Of a stretch of DNA of 49,756 nucleotides, positions 1 through 11,600 are shown one piece after another (within the stretch, counting starts at the first letter, position 1; every line of letters starts with the position of its first letter). Position numbers and translations under genes: made by a program. The stretch is from the IMG/VR virus record IMGVR_UViG_3300030450_002556, positions 1 to 49,756 of that record; one strand, 5' to 3'. A model generated the notes under the pieces. The model did no database searches. It was not told where the DNA came from and saw only the letters and a list, made by a program, of their open reading frames with translations. The DNA comes from a virus.

Positions 1-1
1 T

Positions 2-52
2 TTGATTAATGTGTTAATGAAGAATCTCGTCGAAAAGATGCTTCCCAATTAA
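2..52 (+). CDS. C-terminal end of a gene that begins before the window
   Basis: An open frame enters from the left edge and ends at TAA 50-52, encoding the last 16 residues (ending MLPN). It is on the same strand as the small genes that follow and is probably the end of a plus-arm gene. It is too short to identify, and it could be a chance frame. Confidence 0.35.
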   Translation: MINVLMKNLVEKMLPN

Positions 53-56
53 ATTA

Positions 57-101
57 GTAAGTACAAGGTTGGGTCTATTAAAACCTAACTTTTGTACTTG
101 C
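57..101 (+). other. Stem-loop after the first partial gene
   Basis: GTAAGTACAA (57-66) pairs with TTGTACTTGC (92-101), ten pairs with one T-G wobble. An inner AGGTT/AACCT helix is also possible. The hairpin follows a stop codon directly, but no T-run follows it, so it is a weak terminator candidate or an mRNA-stabilising or processing hairpin. Confidence 0.4.
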
Positions 102-136
102 TATATATGATAAATAATTGTAAATTTAAAGTCCTT

Positions 137-232
137 ATGATAGAAACTAGAGAATGTTTTGGATGCGGACAATTAGTATATGTACAAGATTGTCATTATC
201 AGTGTATGCGATGTGGATATGCTGAGAACTGA
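137..232 (+). CDS. Tiny zinc-ribbon protein (31 aa)
   Basis: A 31-residue frame encodes two CxxC knuckles, CFGC (residues 7-10) and CMRC (23-26), with a further Cys19 and His20 between them. This is the pattern of a treble-clef or zinc-ribbon mini-protein common in phage early regions. The ATG at 137 has no strong ribosome-binding site. The paired knuckles in a frame this short argue for a real gene. The function is unknown; binding nucleic acid or a host protein would be typical of such proteins. Confidence 0.5.
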   Translation: MIETRECFGCGQLVYVQDCHYQCMRCGYAEN

Positions 233-281
233 CAAGACATATCAGGGCGGTTCGCTCTGAATAAGGAGAAAAAAGACAACG

Positions 282-452
282 TTGTCAAAAAAGAAAGAAG
301 CAAGAATAGCAGAAAAAAAGTTAAGGAATTACATACAGAAGAAGTATGGTAAGATAGACCTTGGTTTCGTCAGCGAAGGTGTATCTGAAGCTTGGATAAG
401 GAGGTTTTATGAAAGAAATGATATCAAAAGGCTTCGCAAAAAAAGATACTAA
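282..452 (+). CDS. Small basic protein, TTG start (56 aa)
   Basis: The frame has no ATG. It would start at TTG 282, downstream of an AAGGAG at 263-268 with a spacing of about 13 bases, which is long. The product is very rich in Lys and Arg at both ends (starts SKKKEARIAEKK, ends RLRKKRY). It overlaps the next gene by 44 bases. The charge pattern suggests a nucleic-acid-binding protein. The unusual start and the overlap lower confidence. Confidence 0.4.
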   Translation: MSKKKEARIAEKKLRNYIQKKYGKIDLGFVSEGVSEAWIRRFYERNDIKRLRKKRY

Positions 453-672
453 AGCATTTAAACCTGACCCAGATACTGGGAAATGGAGAGGTGCGGAAAC
501 TCAAAATGGTAACTTTGCAACAATTAAGCCAGGCTGGACAACCGAATTTAAAGTAAATGGTAAAAAACATACACTAGAGCTATGGGCATTTAACACAAGA
601 TGGGGTAGCACAAGTATGTTCTATAAGCTATATAAGGTTAAAGATGAAAAAAACATTGAAGACACCATGTAA
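409..672 (+). CDS. Small protein of unknown function (87 aa)
   Basis: A strong ribosome-binding site, AAGGAGG, sits about 5 bases before ATG 409. The 87-residue product is Lys-rich at its N-terminus. Its middle (about residues 20-75) alternates Gly, Trp and beta-forming residues, suggesting a small beta fold. No family was recognised. It overlaps the following gene by 29 bases and belongs to a tightly packed run of small plus-strand genes. Confidence 0.7.
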   Translation: MKEMISKGFAKKDTKAFKPDPDTGKWRGAETQNGNFATIKPGWTTEFKVNGKKHTLELWAFNTRWGSTSMFYKLYKVKDEKNIEDTM

Positions 673-928
673 ATTAAGTTTAGAAGAAGAGTACGCTTTT
701 GAGCATAAACAGCGAATAAAGGCCGAATCTTACGTTTCTGAGCTATGGGAAATGAATGAAGAGCTCACAAATGAGGTTATAAAGCTACAAAAGATAGTAA
801 GTAAGGGGGAGGTTGAGGTGGAAGAAAAACCCCCCTTAAAACCTAAAGCATTATTAGAGGTTAGATTAAAGCGTATATATGAGGACAGAGAAAAAGCTAT
901 AAAAAGGATGGAGAAATGGCTGACTTAG
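644..928 (+). CDS. Coiled-coil protein of unknown function (94 aa)
   Basis: The 94-residue product is highly charged and helical. Heptad-like stretches lie at about residues 12-52 and again at 68-92, separated by a Pro/Glu/Lys linker containing EEKPPLKPK. The start has an AAGG-type site a few bases upstream. It overlaps both neighbours, as expected in a compact phage early operon. No family was recognised; such proteins often act as small oligomeric adaptors or host inhibitors. Confidence 0.65.
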   Translation: MKKTLKTPCKLSLEEEYAFEHKQRIKAESYVSELWEMNEELTNEVIKLQKIVSKGEVEVEEKPPLKPKALLEVRLKRIYEDREKAIKRMEKWLT

Positions 929-1047
929 ACAGATTGAGAGGATTAGTTAGAAGATTTAACAATATAGCTTTCGGCTATAAAAAACCTACGGGAAGGAGAA
1001 AAAGTGAAAATAAATCCAAGAAAAATACAACAACAAAACATAAATGA
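916..1047 (+). CDS. Small Arg/Lys-rich protein (43 aa)
   Basis: ATG 916 follows a GGATGGAG stretch and overlaps the end of the upstream coiled-coil gene by 13 bases. The product starts MADLDRLRGLVRRF and ends in a Lys/Thr/Asn-rich basic tail. Its last 44 bases overlap the next gene, which starts at GTG 1004. It could be a DNA-binding peptide or a spurious frame; no family was recognised. Confidence 0.45.
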   Translation: MADLDRLRGLVRRFNNIAFGYKKPTGRRKSENKSKKNTTTKHK

Positions 1048-1312
1048 GTTGTATGAAAGAGTAAATCAAGTAGCTGGAGGAATGTCTTTAGTTATGCAGA
1101 AGATAGAACATATTGAAAAAAATATGGGAGGCTTAGAAGAGATTACTATGAAGTTAGCTGAGTTTCTAGAAAAAAGGGAAGAATTTAATAAATATCTTGA
1201 AAATTGGTTGAAAGTGGAAAGTGAAACTTCAAAAAGTGGAGAATCGGTAAATAACGGCGAATTACTCTCTGGTAGCGGCGTATCCGATAAGCCCAGCGCC
1301 AGCGACGGGTAG
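1004..1312 (+). CDS. Coiled-coil protein, GTG start (102 aa)
   Basis: A good GGAAGGAG site precedes GTG 1004. Residues 8-75 form a predicted coiled coil rich in Gln, Glu and Lys. The final ~25 residues are a low-complexity Ser/Gly/Asp tail. It is the last plus-strand gene before the convergent late arm, and its 3' end overlaps the opposite-strand virion gene by 51 bases. Function unknown. Confidence 0.6.
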   Translation: MKINPRKIQQQNINELYERVNQVAGGMSLVMQKIEHIEKNMGGLEEITMKLAEFLEKREEFNKYLENWLKVESETSKSGESVNNGELLSGSGVSDKPSASDG

Positions 1313-2692
1313 TCCTACTCTAGTACCATAGAAGTAAGGATTGTAGCCTCTATAGCCTTTAGTTATATCATCTACATCTCTCATCATATTGTTTATATAT
1401 CCAAGCTCTTTATTAGCTATAGGTACATTAGTTCTTAATTGAGGACTTGATAATATCTCATCTAGAGCTTGTCTTCCAGTAGTAGGGTCAGTTAATGTCT
1501 TCATATCTCTAGGCCTAGTAACTCTTTCAATAGCCTTAGAAGCTTCTTTTTCAGCAACAGACTTACCTTTGAAATAGCCTTTAACTTTATTATTCCCTTT
1601 AGCAACAGTCTTTCCTATCTCAGGGACCTTTATAGTTTTACTTTTCATCACATTAAGAAGCCTATAATCCATACCTCTTTCTGTAGCAAATTTTAAAGCT
1701 GGTCCACCTATATCAAACTCATCAGATATATTAAAGTTAACGGTACCTTTCTTAGTATTTAGTACAGCTCTTACGTTAAATCCTCCTTTATATAGGTCAC
1801 TTCTTCTGTCAGGAGAGTATTCAAACATAATATTATCTTTATCTATTTTCTTGACTTGCCCTATCCCAGTCTTCTTTCCTTTAAAAGCAGCTTTAAAATC
1901 ATCAACTGTTCTAGCTTTCTTCAAATGAAATGCGTTAGATATATTAACAAAAGACTTATTCATTTGTGCGTCATGATGAGAGGCTGTTAATTTAGTTGCT
2001 TTTTGATAAGCTACTTTAACAGGCATACCTGGCTTGTTCATTCCCCAGCGACTTTTAACATCGTCTATTACAGCCTTATCGCTTTTAAAAATCTTTTTAG
2101 ATATATTTTTAGAGCCTACCTTACCTACTCCATAAAAATGAGCACCTTCTAAATCAGACATAACACCTACTTTATTACCATATCTATGGTTTAATCCTAT
2201 TTGAGTGTTATTTTGTCCTTGGATTTGTTTTGACAGTTCTTTTACAGCTAATTTAGGTTTATGCTTAAGCATACCATATTTACCCTTCCTTAAATCCCAA
2301 TTTTTAGGGTCTTTTAAAATACTATGAATAGCTTTTACATTGTTATTATTAACATCATAAGTCATTTTAGATATACCACCAAACCTATTCACTTTAGAAG
2401 CATCTAGATTTAAGGCTTGTTTTGTAGTAGTTTTAACTCCTTCTAAAAGTCCTTTTGCTAAAGAAGCTCTTTTAGCAGCCTCTCCTCCAGCATAAAACCC
2501 TTCTAATTTATTAGGGACATTACCAGCTAATCTTGATAAGCCATGTTTAGCTCTATTGTGAGCTAATTTTCTTAAAGCATGTTTCATAATACCACCACCT
2601 AATGCTTTAACTCCTAAAGCAACTCTACCCATAGGAGCAAATGACAAAGCTAATAAAGCATAATCTAATAGATTTTTAGTATCTTTATTCAT
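1262..2692 (-). CDS. Internal virion / DNA-ejection-type protein (476 aa)
   Basis: The preferred start is ATG 2692, placed after GGAGAGG. This gives an 8-base ATGAATAA overlap with the stop of the giant upstream gene; an in-frame ATG at 2704 is the alternative. The protein is basic. It has an Ala/Gly-rich hydrophobic N-terminal segment (about residues 10-40) and a Gly/Ala-rich hydrophobic C-terminus (GLPVAGAGLIGYAA). Hydrophobic, glycine-rich ends in a basic protein located next to other internal virion proteins fit a component ejected with DNA. No conserved domain was recognised. It is the last gene of the late arm. Confidence 0.7.
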   Translation of the reverse strand: MNKDTKNLLDYALLALSFAPMGRVALGVKALGGGIMKHALRKLAHNRAKHGLSRLAGNVPNKLEGFYAGGEAAKRASLAKGLLEGVKTTTKQALNLDASKVNRFGGISKMTYDVNNNNVKAIHSILKDPKNWDLRKGKYGMLKHKPKLAVKELSKQIQGQNNTQIGLNHRYGNKVGVMSDLEGAHFYGVGKVGSKNISKKIFKSDKAVIDDVKSRWGMNKPGMPVKVAYQKATKLTASHHDAQMNKSFVNISNAFHLKKARTVDDFKAAFKGKKTGIGQVKKIDKDNIMFEYSPDRRSDLYKGGFNVRAVLNTKKGTVNFNISDEFDIGGPALKFATERGMDYRLLNVMKSKTIKVPEIGKTVAKGNNKVKGYFKGKSVAEKEASKAIERVTRPRDMKTLTDPTTGRQALDEILSSPQLRTNVPIANKELGYINNMMRDVDDITKGYRGYNPYFYGTRVGLPVAGAGLIGYAATRE

Positions 2693-5600
2693 CTTCCTCT
2701 CCATTAGCTACAGGAGACCAAGGATAATAAACACCTTCTTTCTTCAATCTTTTAGATTCTTTTTGCAATCCAGTCAATGGAAATCCTGTCCATTTGTCCA
2801 TTAATCTTAAAGGATTATCAACTAAATTACCTGGAGCATAAGGGCTAAAGTCTCTAACTATTCTTCCAAATGGAAGTGCTGTATATATATGGTAATCAGC
2901 CATTCTTCCATAATCATCGTTAAGATATGCTTGTAGTCCTGCTGCAGGGAATCTAGCTATAGGAGGAGTAATCATTTGAAGAGGAGCTACTGGAGCAGGC
3001 CATGTTCCAAAGAAAGCCCTATCTCTTTCCTGTTCATTTCCAAATAACCAGTCAGATGTATCTTGTAACCAGTTCCATGGAGCTGGCATAGCAGTTTCAA
3101 ATAATGAATAAGCAAATACATTACCCATAGCGAATACAAATAAATCTATCTGAGCAGTTCTTTTAAACTTCTCAAATTCTGCACTACCAGGGCTTATTCC
3201 TCTAGTTCTAGCTTCTCTTATAACATCATTTCTAAATCTAGCTGCATTCCATGACCATAACATAAAACGAGTCATAACTTTACCTAAAGCTGTTCTTGCA
3301 AATGCTGGTCTATAAGGTGCATTATATAAGAACTGAGTAGCTTTTACACCTTTTTTAGCCATCTCTATTAAGAAAGGATGGTCAGGATTTTTAAATGCTC
3401 CTCCAAATTTATCATAAGCTCTTAAATAACTAGCAACAAAAGCATCTCTTCTTAGCTTAGTCTCTGGTTTAGACATAAATAAAGCCGCTTTCTCCATTAT
3501 AGGCTTACTTATTTCATATTTTTTAGCCAATTCAATTAATCCTGGCCTGTCAACTTTATCACCAGTAAACTTACCAACAGCTTCTTGAATAAATTGCTTA
3601 GCATTAGCAGTTCTTAATTCAGGAGATAAACCCCACTCATACATTATAAATTCAGGAATAATTCCATGCTTTACTACCCATTTATCACGGGCTTCTGCAG
3701 AGTTAATCTCAGGATTTATCTTTTGTAATTCAGAGACTTTTTGAGCTCTTTTAAAATAATTCCATCCAGCATGCTGTATAGTATGCATACTACCACCAAA
3801 TATGTTAGCTACCATAGATTTAGGGTGAGCTAATAGTGAAGCTAGTTCAAATTTTGCCTCCATATTAGATAGTTTTAATACTGTATTATGGTCTAAGTCA
3901 GTATCTATGATTTTCTCTAACTTAGGATGTAGTTTTTGACCTTTAAATAGCGAATTCTTTATCTTATTAAGCCTGTCTCTAACCTTATTGTCAGACCACC
4001 AGCCATAAGGAGTGCCTTTTATTTTCATAGTAGGGTCTTCATATACCTTATTAGGTATGATATCAGGATTACCCATAGCTCCTTGAGCATATAGTTTTAA
4101 GTAATTCTCCCAAGCTTGACCTAAACTCATATTATCTTTATAGTCTTTTGCTTTATACCAACCTTTTCTAAAGGCTCTCTTTTTATATTTCTCTATAATA
4201 TCACGAGTCATTATCTGATTTAACTGTTTAAAGTAAGTGTCACCCACATTCCTTAAGTAGGATTCATAAGTAGACCTTTCTATGGAGTAACCTGGTATAT
4301 GAGCTCCTCTTTTATACATAGATTTAATCATTAAATCATTATCCCACCAATCAATCCTATCAGGTCTTTTTTTACCCTTAACATCCTTAACAGCTTCACC
4401 AAGTTGAGCTCTATCAATAGATTCCCATAAACCTTCATTAGGGTCAATCCAATCCCCTGTTAAAGACTTATGTTTAGCAACTAACTTTCTAATTTCTGCA
4501 TCTTTTTCAGCTGGTTCTAGGTCACTATTCATTATCTCAATAGTTCTTTTATTTATAGCCTTAACAACTTCTTTACCACTAAAGAATAAGTGTGGCCAAA
4601 AACCTCTAAAATGTTTCTGACCTGTTCTTGTAAGAGTAGCATTTATAAGCTTTTGTCTCAACTCTTTACCTTTAGCATCTTTAGAAAGCATATCTATCTG
4701 CATTGAGCGAGCTATTTGCCTTAAACCATCTATACCTAGCCATTTAGGAATAGATTCACCTTTATTATAAGTCTTACTTATATCTCTTAAAAATCTATTA
4801 TAGTCAAGTATAGGCTCTACTCTATGTTTATCCCACCAACCTATACCATATTCTTTTATAAGTCTATCTCTATCTCCTGTCAATAGTTTATGAGCTTCTT
4901 TATTAGAGGTTTCATAGACATCCATTATTCTTTCAACAATTTCCCATCCAGTTTTCTCTACTCTTTCACCTTTTCTATTGACGATTCTATGACTTTTATC
5001 TAACATATCTCCAGCTTCTTTTACTTTCCTATCATATCTTCTTAGTATCTCTCCAGACGCTGCATTTTTATGCTCAGGAGTCATTTTCTCATCTTTCATT
5101 ATAGAGGGAACTTCATAATCTTTTTCCATCTTCATAACAGCAACTTTTCTTAGAAGCTCATTATTGGGTACACCTTCCATAAATAATAAGTCGTTATTTA
5201 ACTTACCAGTAAGTTGCTCTGTTAACTCAATACCTTGTTGATTCATACGACCAATCCAATCAGTCATGCCTTGTAAATACCAAGAAGGTTTCTGAACCTT
5301 ACCTTCCTCCCATTTACCATCTTTAGTAAGGAATGCTCCTTTATTTCTTAGCCAAGTAATATCGTATTTCATTACCTCTCTAGACACAGTTTCAGGGAAT
5401 TGCATATAATATCTTTTCTTTAACTCAGGTATTCTTCCTTTAGGGTCATTGCCCATAAGGATATCAAGCTTTTGATTTAAGGTACCTGTTCTCATTTCTT
5501 TTAAGACATTGTTAAATATCATGAAATCTTCTCTATTCATAGCATTTAAATCTTTCTCCATTACACCACGAACGACTTCCCCAAGTCTCATACCTATCTC

Positions 5601-8600
5601 TGGGTAATGGTATTTAATATTAGCAGCTAATTCCTCTATTACTTTTGCATCTTTAGGGTTTAATTTCCCTTTAGACAGACCTTCAAACCCTCTTAAATCT
5701 GCTGTATATGTACCTTCAACTTTCTTGTCAATATTACTACCAAATATAGTACCATCTACTTCTGTACCATCTTCTAATTTAATTTTAGTATTTTCTTTTA
5801 AATTCTCTATATTCTTTTGTATATTTTCAACTTCTCTGCTAGACTCTTTAAATGCTTTTCCTGAGATATCCATAAAATCTTTCATAAAATCTCTAACAGA
5901 GTTATCAGAAACTGACTCTGAGCTATAGCCTAACTTTGATAAACTAGTTTTAGCTCCTGCTTGTTTAACTATATGTAGCAAATCGTGGAATATAGGGTCT
6001 GTTTCAGATAGGCCTTTTAATAGTTTCTCTGCTTTATGAGCTCTTCTCATATGCATCCTATCCCAAGTCCCTAACATAAAATAGTCAAATAACTTTTTAC
6101 CCCATGGAGTAAGTTTCTTTTTATAAGTAGCTATTTCAGCGTCTACCTTTACTTGGTCCATAGTAGCAGAACGCTCTTCTCCAGAAGGTAATTTAAAAGT
6201 AGGGTCTTTTTTTAGTTCTGGAATAATCCTAACTATATCTCTAAACATGTCTTGTATTACTTCAGGCTTAGTTTCCATATTATCATAGAAAGCATCAAGC
6301 TCTCTTCTTTGGTCTCTCATTAGATAGCTACTTTTCTTAAGCTCATCAGTCTTGTTAAATACTTCTAAAATCATTTTATCAAACTTCTTTAACTCTCTAC
6401 CAGTTAGCTTATCTCTTCTTTGTTTTATAAATGGAACAATTCTTTTCAAGCTAACCATATCATGAAGGTCTACAGTTAAAAACTCATCAGCCTGTCTAAC
6501 CATTTTCTTAAGTATTTCTAATCTTTTAGTATAACCAAATTCTTCACCATTATTAACTTTCTCTAGCAATACTTTATCTTTTCCATAACTAGTACCCTTT
6601 ATAGCATTTAAAAACTCTTCTTTGCTACTAGCATGGTAATCTAGTTTATCTGAATTATACAACTTTTTATTTAATACATTTTGTATGTTCTCTATATAAG
6701 GTACTTTAAATCCTGACTTTCCTAATATAGGAGCTAACCAGCTTTCTTTCTCGGCATATTCATTTACCTTATTATACAGCTCAATTGTTTTAGTTCTGTC
6801 TAATCTCTTAGCCATAGAATCACCAAAAGGCTCTGCCATTCCTATAGTGTCACCCATTTTAGCTAGCAATACAGGCATTTCTTCTGGAGTAAGCTCATGT
6901 AAAAATCTTAACTTATCTCTAATCTCACCTTCTTCCCACCTTTTATTATTAGCATAATCTTTTCCAAATAAAGCACTATTCATTTCGTTCACTTTGCCAA
7001 CTAGAGAAGGAGTTTTGAACCCTCCTTTTAATCCCCACATTTTAAAGTTCTTAACAAATGAATCTATATTATCTTTATAACCTTTTACTTCAACAGATTT
7101 CTTACCACTAATATCTTTAACTTTATTTATCTTAAAATAGGCATCATAAAGTTCTTTATACCAAGTCTCATAAGACTTTAACCCTACTTCATCCATAGGG
7201 TCAGAAGCAAAAGCAACCATAGATTGACTCAATTTTCTTTGGTATTGTTGCCATTCTTTCTCAGTTCTAGGTACAACCTCTATTTCATATGTCTTCCATT
7301 TACCCTTTTCCTTTCTCTGAATTTGAAAGACATCTTTACCATTCTGGCTTGACATCATCATAGAGTGAGCAGTCTTAAATATCTGAGGCATACTTACAGC
7401 TGGTCCTAATGTATTCCTACCATCAACAGCTTTTTCAGAAATATACTGCCTTGTTGATAAAGCATATTGAAGAACTTTAGAGTTCTTTAAAGCTTTGGCA
7501 TAAGATTTATCTGTACCTGTCAAGGTTAATAAGTCTCTAAAAGTATTTCCTTTATGCTTACCATCTGGTCTTACCACTTCTCCAGTTTTAGGGTCTGGAA
7601 TATATTTAACAAAATTCTTTCTTTGAAGCTTAGGTTTTTTAGTATATTCTTCAGGGGTTATGATTTTATTAGTAGTGACATTTCTATACATAACATATTC
7701 TTCTTTATTGGCTTCATAAACATCTTTCCATTCCTTTTTAAAGCCACCACCTTCCTTGCCTTTTCTACCGCCAAAATACATAAAAGCTTCATCTCCATCA
7801 AGGTCTGCACCACCTAACGAACGCATAGTTCTAGAGTGCATTAAAATACCATGACCATCCCTACCTGTAAATCCTCTAAATTTTAGTGCATGAGCACCAG
7901 AAATCGAATCCATCGGCACACGGAGTACCACAGCCCTTAAAACCTCCTCTATTTGCTCTTTAATCGTCTTAGAAGTGCTTTTATTTTCATACTTCTGGTA
8001 CAGTTTGTCCAAATTAGTGTTTTCAAGCCCTTTTATGAAGGTTTTTATAGGCATTTTTTTATACTCATTATCTAAGAAAAATATATCATCTCTCTTTTCA
8101 AGTTCTCTAAGTCTTGGGTTGGCATTATCAAGGTCCATTCTTAATGCTAAATCATACGGTCTTATCCTGGCATTACCAGAGTTCCCTATCTTAGGTCTAC
8201 TAACTGTATGTACTAAGAAGTTCCTCATCATTACTGCTCTATAAGGTCTAATCCATTTATGTAACATGACAGGCAAAGCGCCTTGTTTAGAAGTTTGAGC
8301 TACTCTTAAGGATTGTGTTATTATTCTATCTGTAGCTTGATTAAATTCAGACATTTCTTCTTGCATATTACTAGCCTGTTCTTTAGTAATCTCTCCTTCA
8401 TTCCTCATAGCCTCTATAGCTTCTGCATTTATTTTAAACAATCGTTTATAAGCAGCATCTGCAAATTTAGTCCCATGAGGAGAGTGTATACCTCTTAATA
8501 GTTCATTAACACCTATATCTTCTATATTCTTATTAAGATAAGCTAAGTCTGAATCGTTATGTTCTTTTAAATACCTAGAAAGTACCTCATTAGCTTCAGT

Positions 8601-11600
8601 TTTACCCCTAAACCTCTCCATAATAGTACCTTCGTATATATCATTTATCATATCTGGAGATACTGGAGAGTAAGCGTTTTGAGTTAAGTGAGCTAAAGCT
8701 TGCTTAGCTATAACGTGGTCACCTTTAAACATATGGTCATTTTGTTTTACAGAGTAATTATACTTTATTTCTGAAGGGTCTACACTATATTTTTCAGCAG
8801 CTATTTCCAACTTACCATCAGAAGTAATATTGTAATCACCTATTTGCCTTGTCCCTCTTTGCTTAGAGGATGACTCCATTACTATGTAGTGTAAACCTTC
8901 CTTTTCCATTAACTCGGATAATTTAGCACCAGCTTTATGTGACATATACTTACCATACATAGCTCCCATAGGATTTCCATTCTTATCATTCTGAGTGCTT
9001 AGCATAAATGATTTGTTTTGACCTGACCTAGGCATTCCTGCGTCTGCATTCATATAATCAACAACATCATTCCTTGTTATAATAGCACCATCTACATGCT
9101 CTACATACATACTGTTTCTAACAGCTTCTATGTTAAATTCAGAATTACCTAAATGACTCCAAATTTTAGGGGTTTCCTTTAAATCTTTTACAATAACATA
9201 GTTTAATCTACCCTCTGGATTTAAATCCTTTACCCAGGTCTTTGCCAATTCTTTACTTCCAGGCCAAGAAGGAGTCATTATAATTTGAAGTCTTTTGTTA
9301 AATCCTACAACTCCCTTGATAAACCCATCGCCCATCATAGTAGCAACATATTTATCTATAGTATTCCTTTTTGTAGACAATTTATCTTTCATAGTCCCAG
9401 AGCCTATTTGAACTCTTTTACCAGACACTTTAATATCAAATCCATTTAAGGATAAATCATATAGTATATTAGACTCAAATGCCCTGTCAAAAATCTTCTT
9501 AGCTTCAGCAGATTTTAGTATGCCTTTATTTCTATTTACAAATTCATTTCTTGCATTTATATATTCGTTATTATTTTTAGTACCACTTTTTATCTTAGAT
9601 AAGAATTTAGAGTTTAAACTTAAGCCTGTCTTTCCACTAGCTGGATGGTACTTAGCATAGTACAATCTATCGGCATCACCTCTACCTCCAAACAGATAAA
9701 AGTCTTTCTTATTCATACTCTTATTTATCTCACTTAGAGTTTTGTCGTATTCTTTAGGATTGCTTCTTCTAAAGTCAGATAGTGTGCCATCTTTAACCCC
9801 AGCATCTTTAGTTCTTGTAGATATATTATCCACAATAACAAGAGAACCCATATCTTTATCAAGCTTTCCTCCAGCTTCTACAAACATTCTTTCTATTATC
9901 TTTTCAGGTTCTCTTTGAAACTTTCTATTTCCAGCAGGAGTTCTTCTTCTAGCCTCAGTCATAGGCTCTACAGATATTTTGCCATCAGCTTCGTTAAAAG
10001 TGACATTTACATATCTATTAGGAACTGCATTATTCTTTATATTTAACCATTGTCTTAAACTTCCAACAGCTTCTTCTGGAAGAGATAAATTAAACTCTTT
10101 TTCTATTTCATTTATTAACCCTTTAGTATTAGGTTCGTCACCTCTAGAAGTATACTTAGTTAATATCTTTTCAACTTTAGATGCCATTTCAAATGTATGC
10201 ATCCTTTTAGTTAAATTCTCTGGAGTATCTACTATTTTAGATATATGTTGATTAACAAATTGTTCTGACTTCTTGCCTACATCTACGTCAATCTTCATGC
10301 CTACATCAGTATCATTTAAATCTTCTGGAACTGCTTTACCTTCCTTATCTAACGTCATATCAGAAGGAACTTCATACATCTTTTCAAGCTCTTTATTTAA
10401 GGTATTTAACTCATTAGTAGATAGTTTTAGGTCTTTCTTAAGCTGGATTAAATTAGCTTTATCTTCTCCAGTCTTCTTCTTTTTATTACCTATTTCTTTT
10501 ATAGCCTCTCTATATGCATCTATTTCTTCTTGAACATTATTACGTCTTGTTTCTTTCTCTATAATTTTAGGACGCATAGTAACACTAGGAGTAGACACTT
10601 CTTCTTCTGCAACAGCTCCTTTTACCTTCTTCTCTTTTACAGATTCTCCAAAAGTCTTAGCTATAGTATTTTCTACAGCCTCAATACCTTGTTTCCATAT
10701 ATTTCTAGTTCCAACAAGTGCTGGCTTCTTAGATAGTTTTGGAGCTTCAGATATAGCTTTAAATTGATTTAACCTGTAATCAAACTTAAACCATTTGTTC
10801 TTAGCTTGTTCAAAAGTATATATAGGTTTTTTTAGTTGCTTTGCAAATTCAACTGTCCATCCAGAACCACCTCTGACAGTTTTATTATCAGTATTTATAT
10901 GGCCTATAGCATAAACTCCATCAGAAAACTTTGCTTTAAACCAATTACTATATATATAGTTTCTAGCAGTAGGGTCTGAAGGTGCATTTTTACCTAAAGA
11001 CTTAGCAGCTCTAACAACTCTTGGTCCAGCTTCTTGCAATTCACCTTCACTTAACTCTCTTATAACACCAGGAATACCTTTCTTTTCTATCCTTCTTCCG
11101 CCACCTTCATATGTATATTGAACAGTTTCTACACCTCTTTCAGCTATCCTACTAGACCATATATTATCAGCTCCTTCTGAACCACCAGATACTGCAACTT
11201 TAACTTGACCTTTTCCAAGTTCTTTTGTAGTAGCTATCTCTTCTCCACCTATAACTTTCTTAAGACCTGCCCATCCTTCTTTAGTCGCCTCTCCATTTAC
11301 AACCTCACCTAATCCCATTTTCTCAATTAAGTAAAGCCCCATACCTTGGTTTTCTAAGGCATTGCCCCATCTATTTTCAGCATCTTTTATTAATTGCTCT
11401 TGAACCTCTGGTTCTAAATCTTCAAACCCTTTCATTTTTCTAGGGTCTCTAGTGACAGCTAGCTCTTCATTTCCAGCTTTTTCAGCTTGTTTTACCATTT
11501 CTTGCTGAGCTCTCATAGAACCATGTTTTTTCCAGCTCATTTCCTTACCACCAAAATACCCACCTAATAGATATTCATATATCTGTTCAGGAGTAGTAGC

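Noticed and set aside
5725-10736. Several plus-strand frames opposite the giant gene
   Set aside because: Ser/Phe/Leu-rich antisense shadows without ribosome-binding sites, inside a 9.6 kb coding frame.
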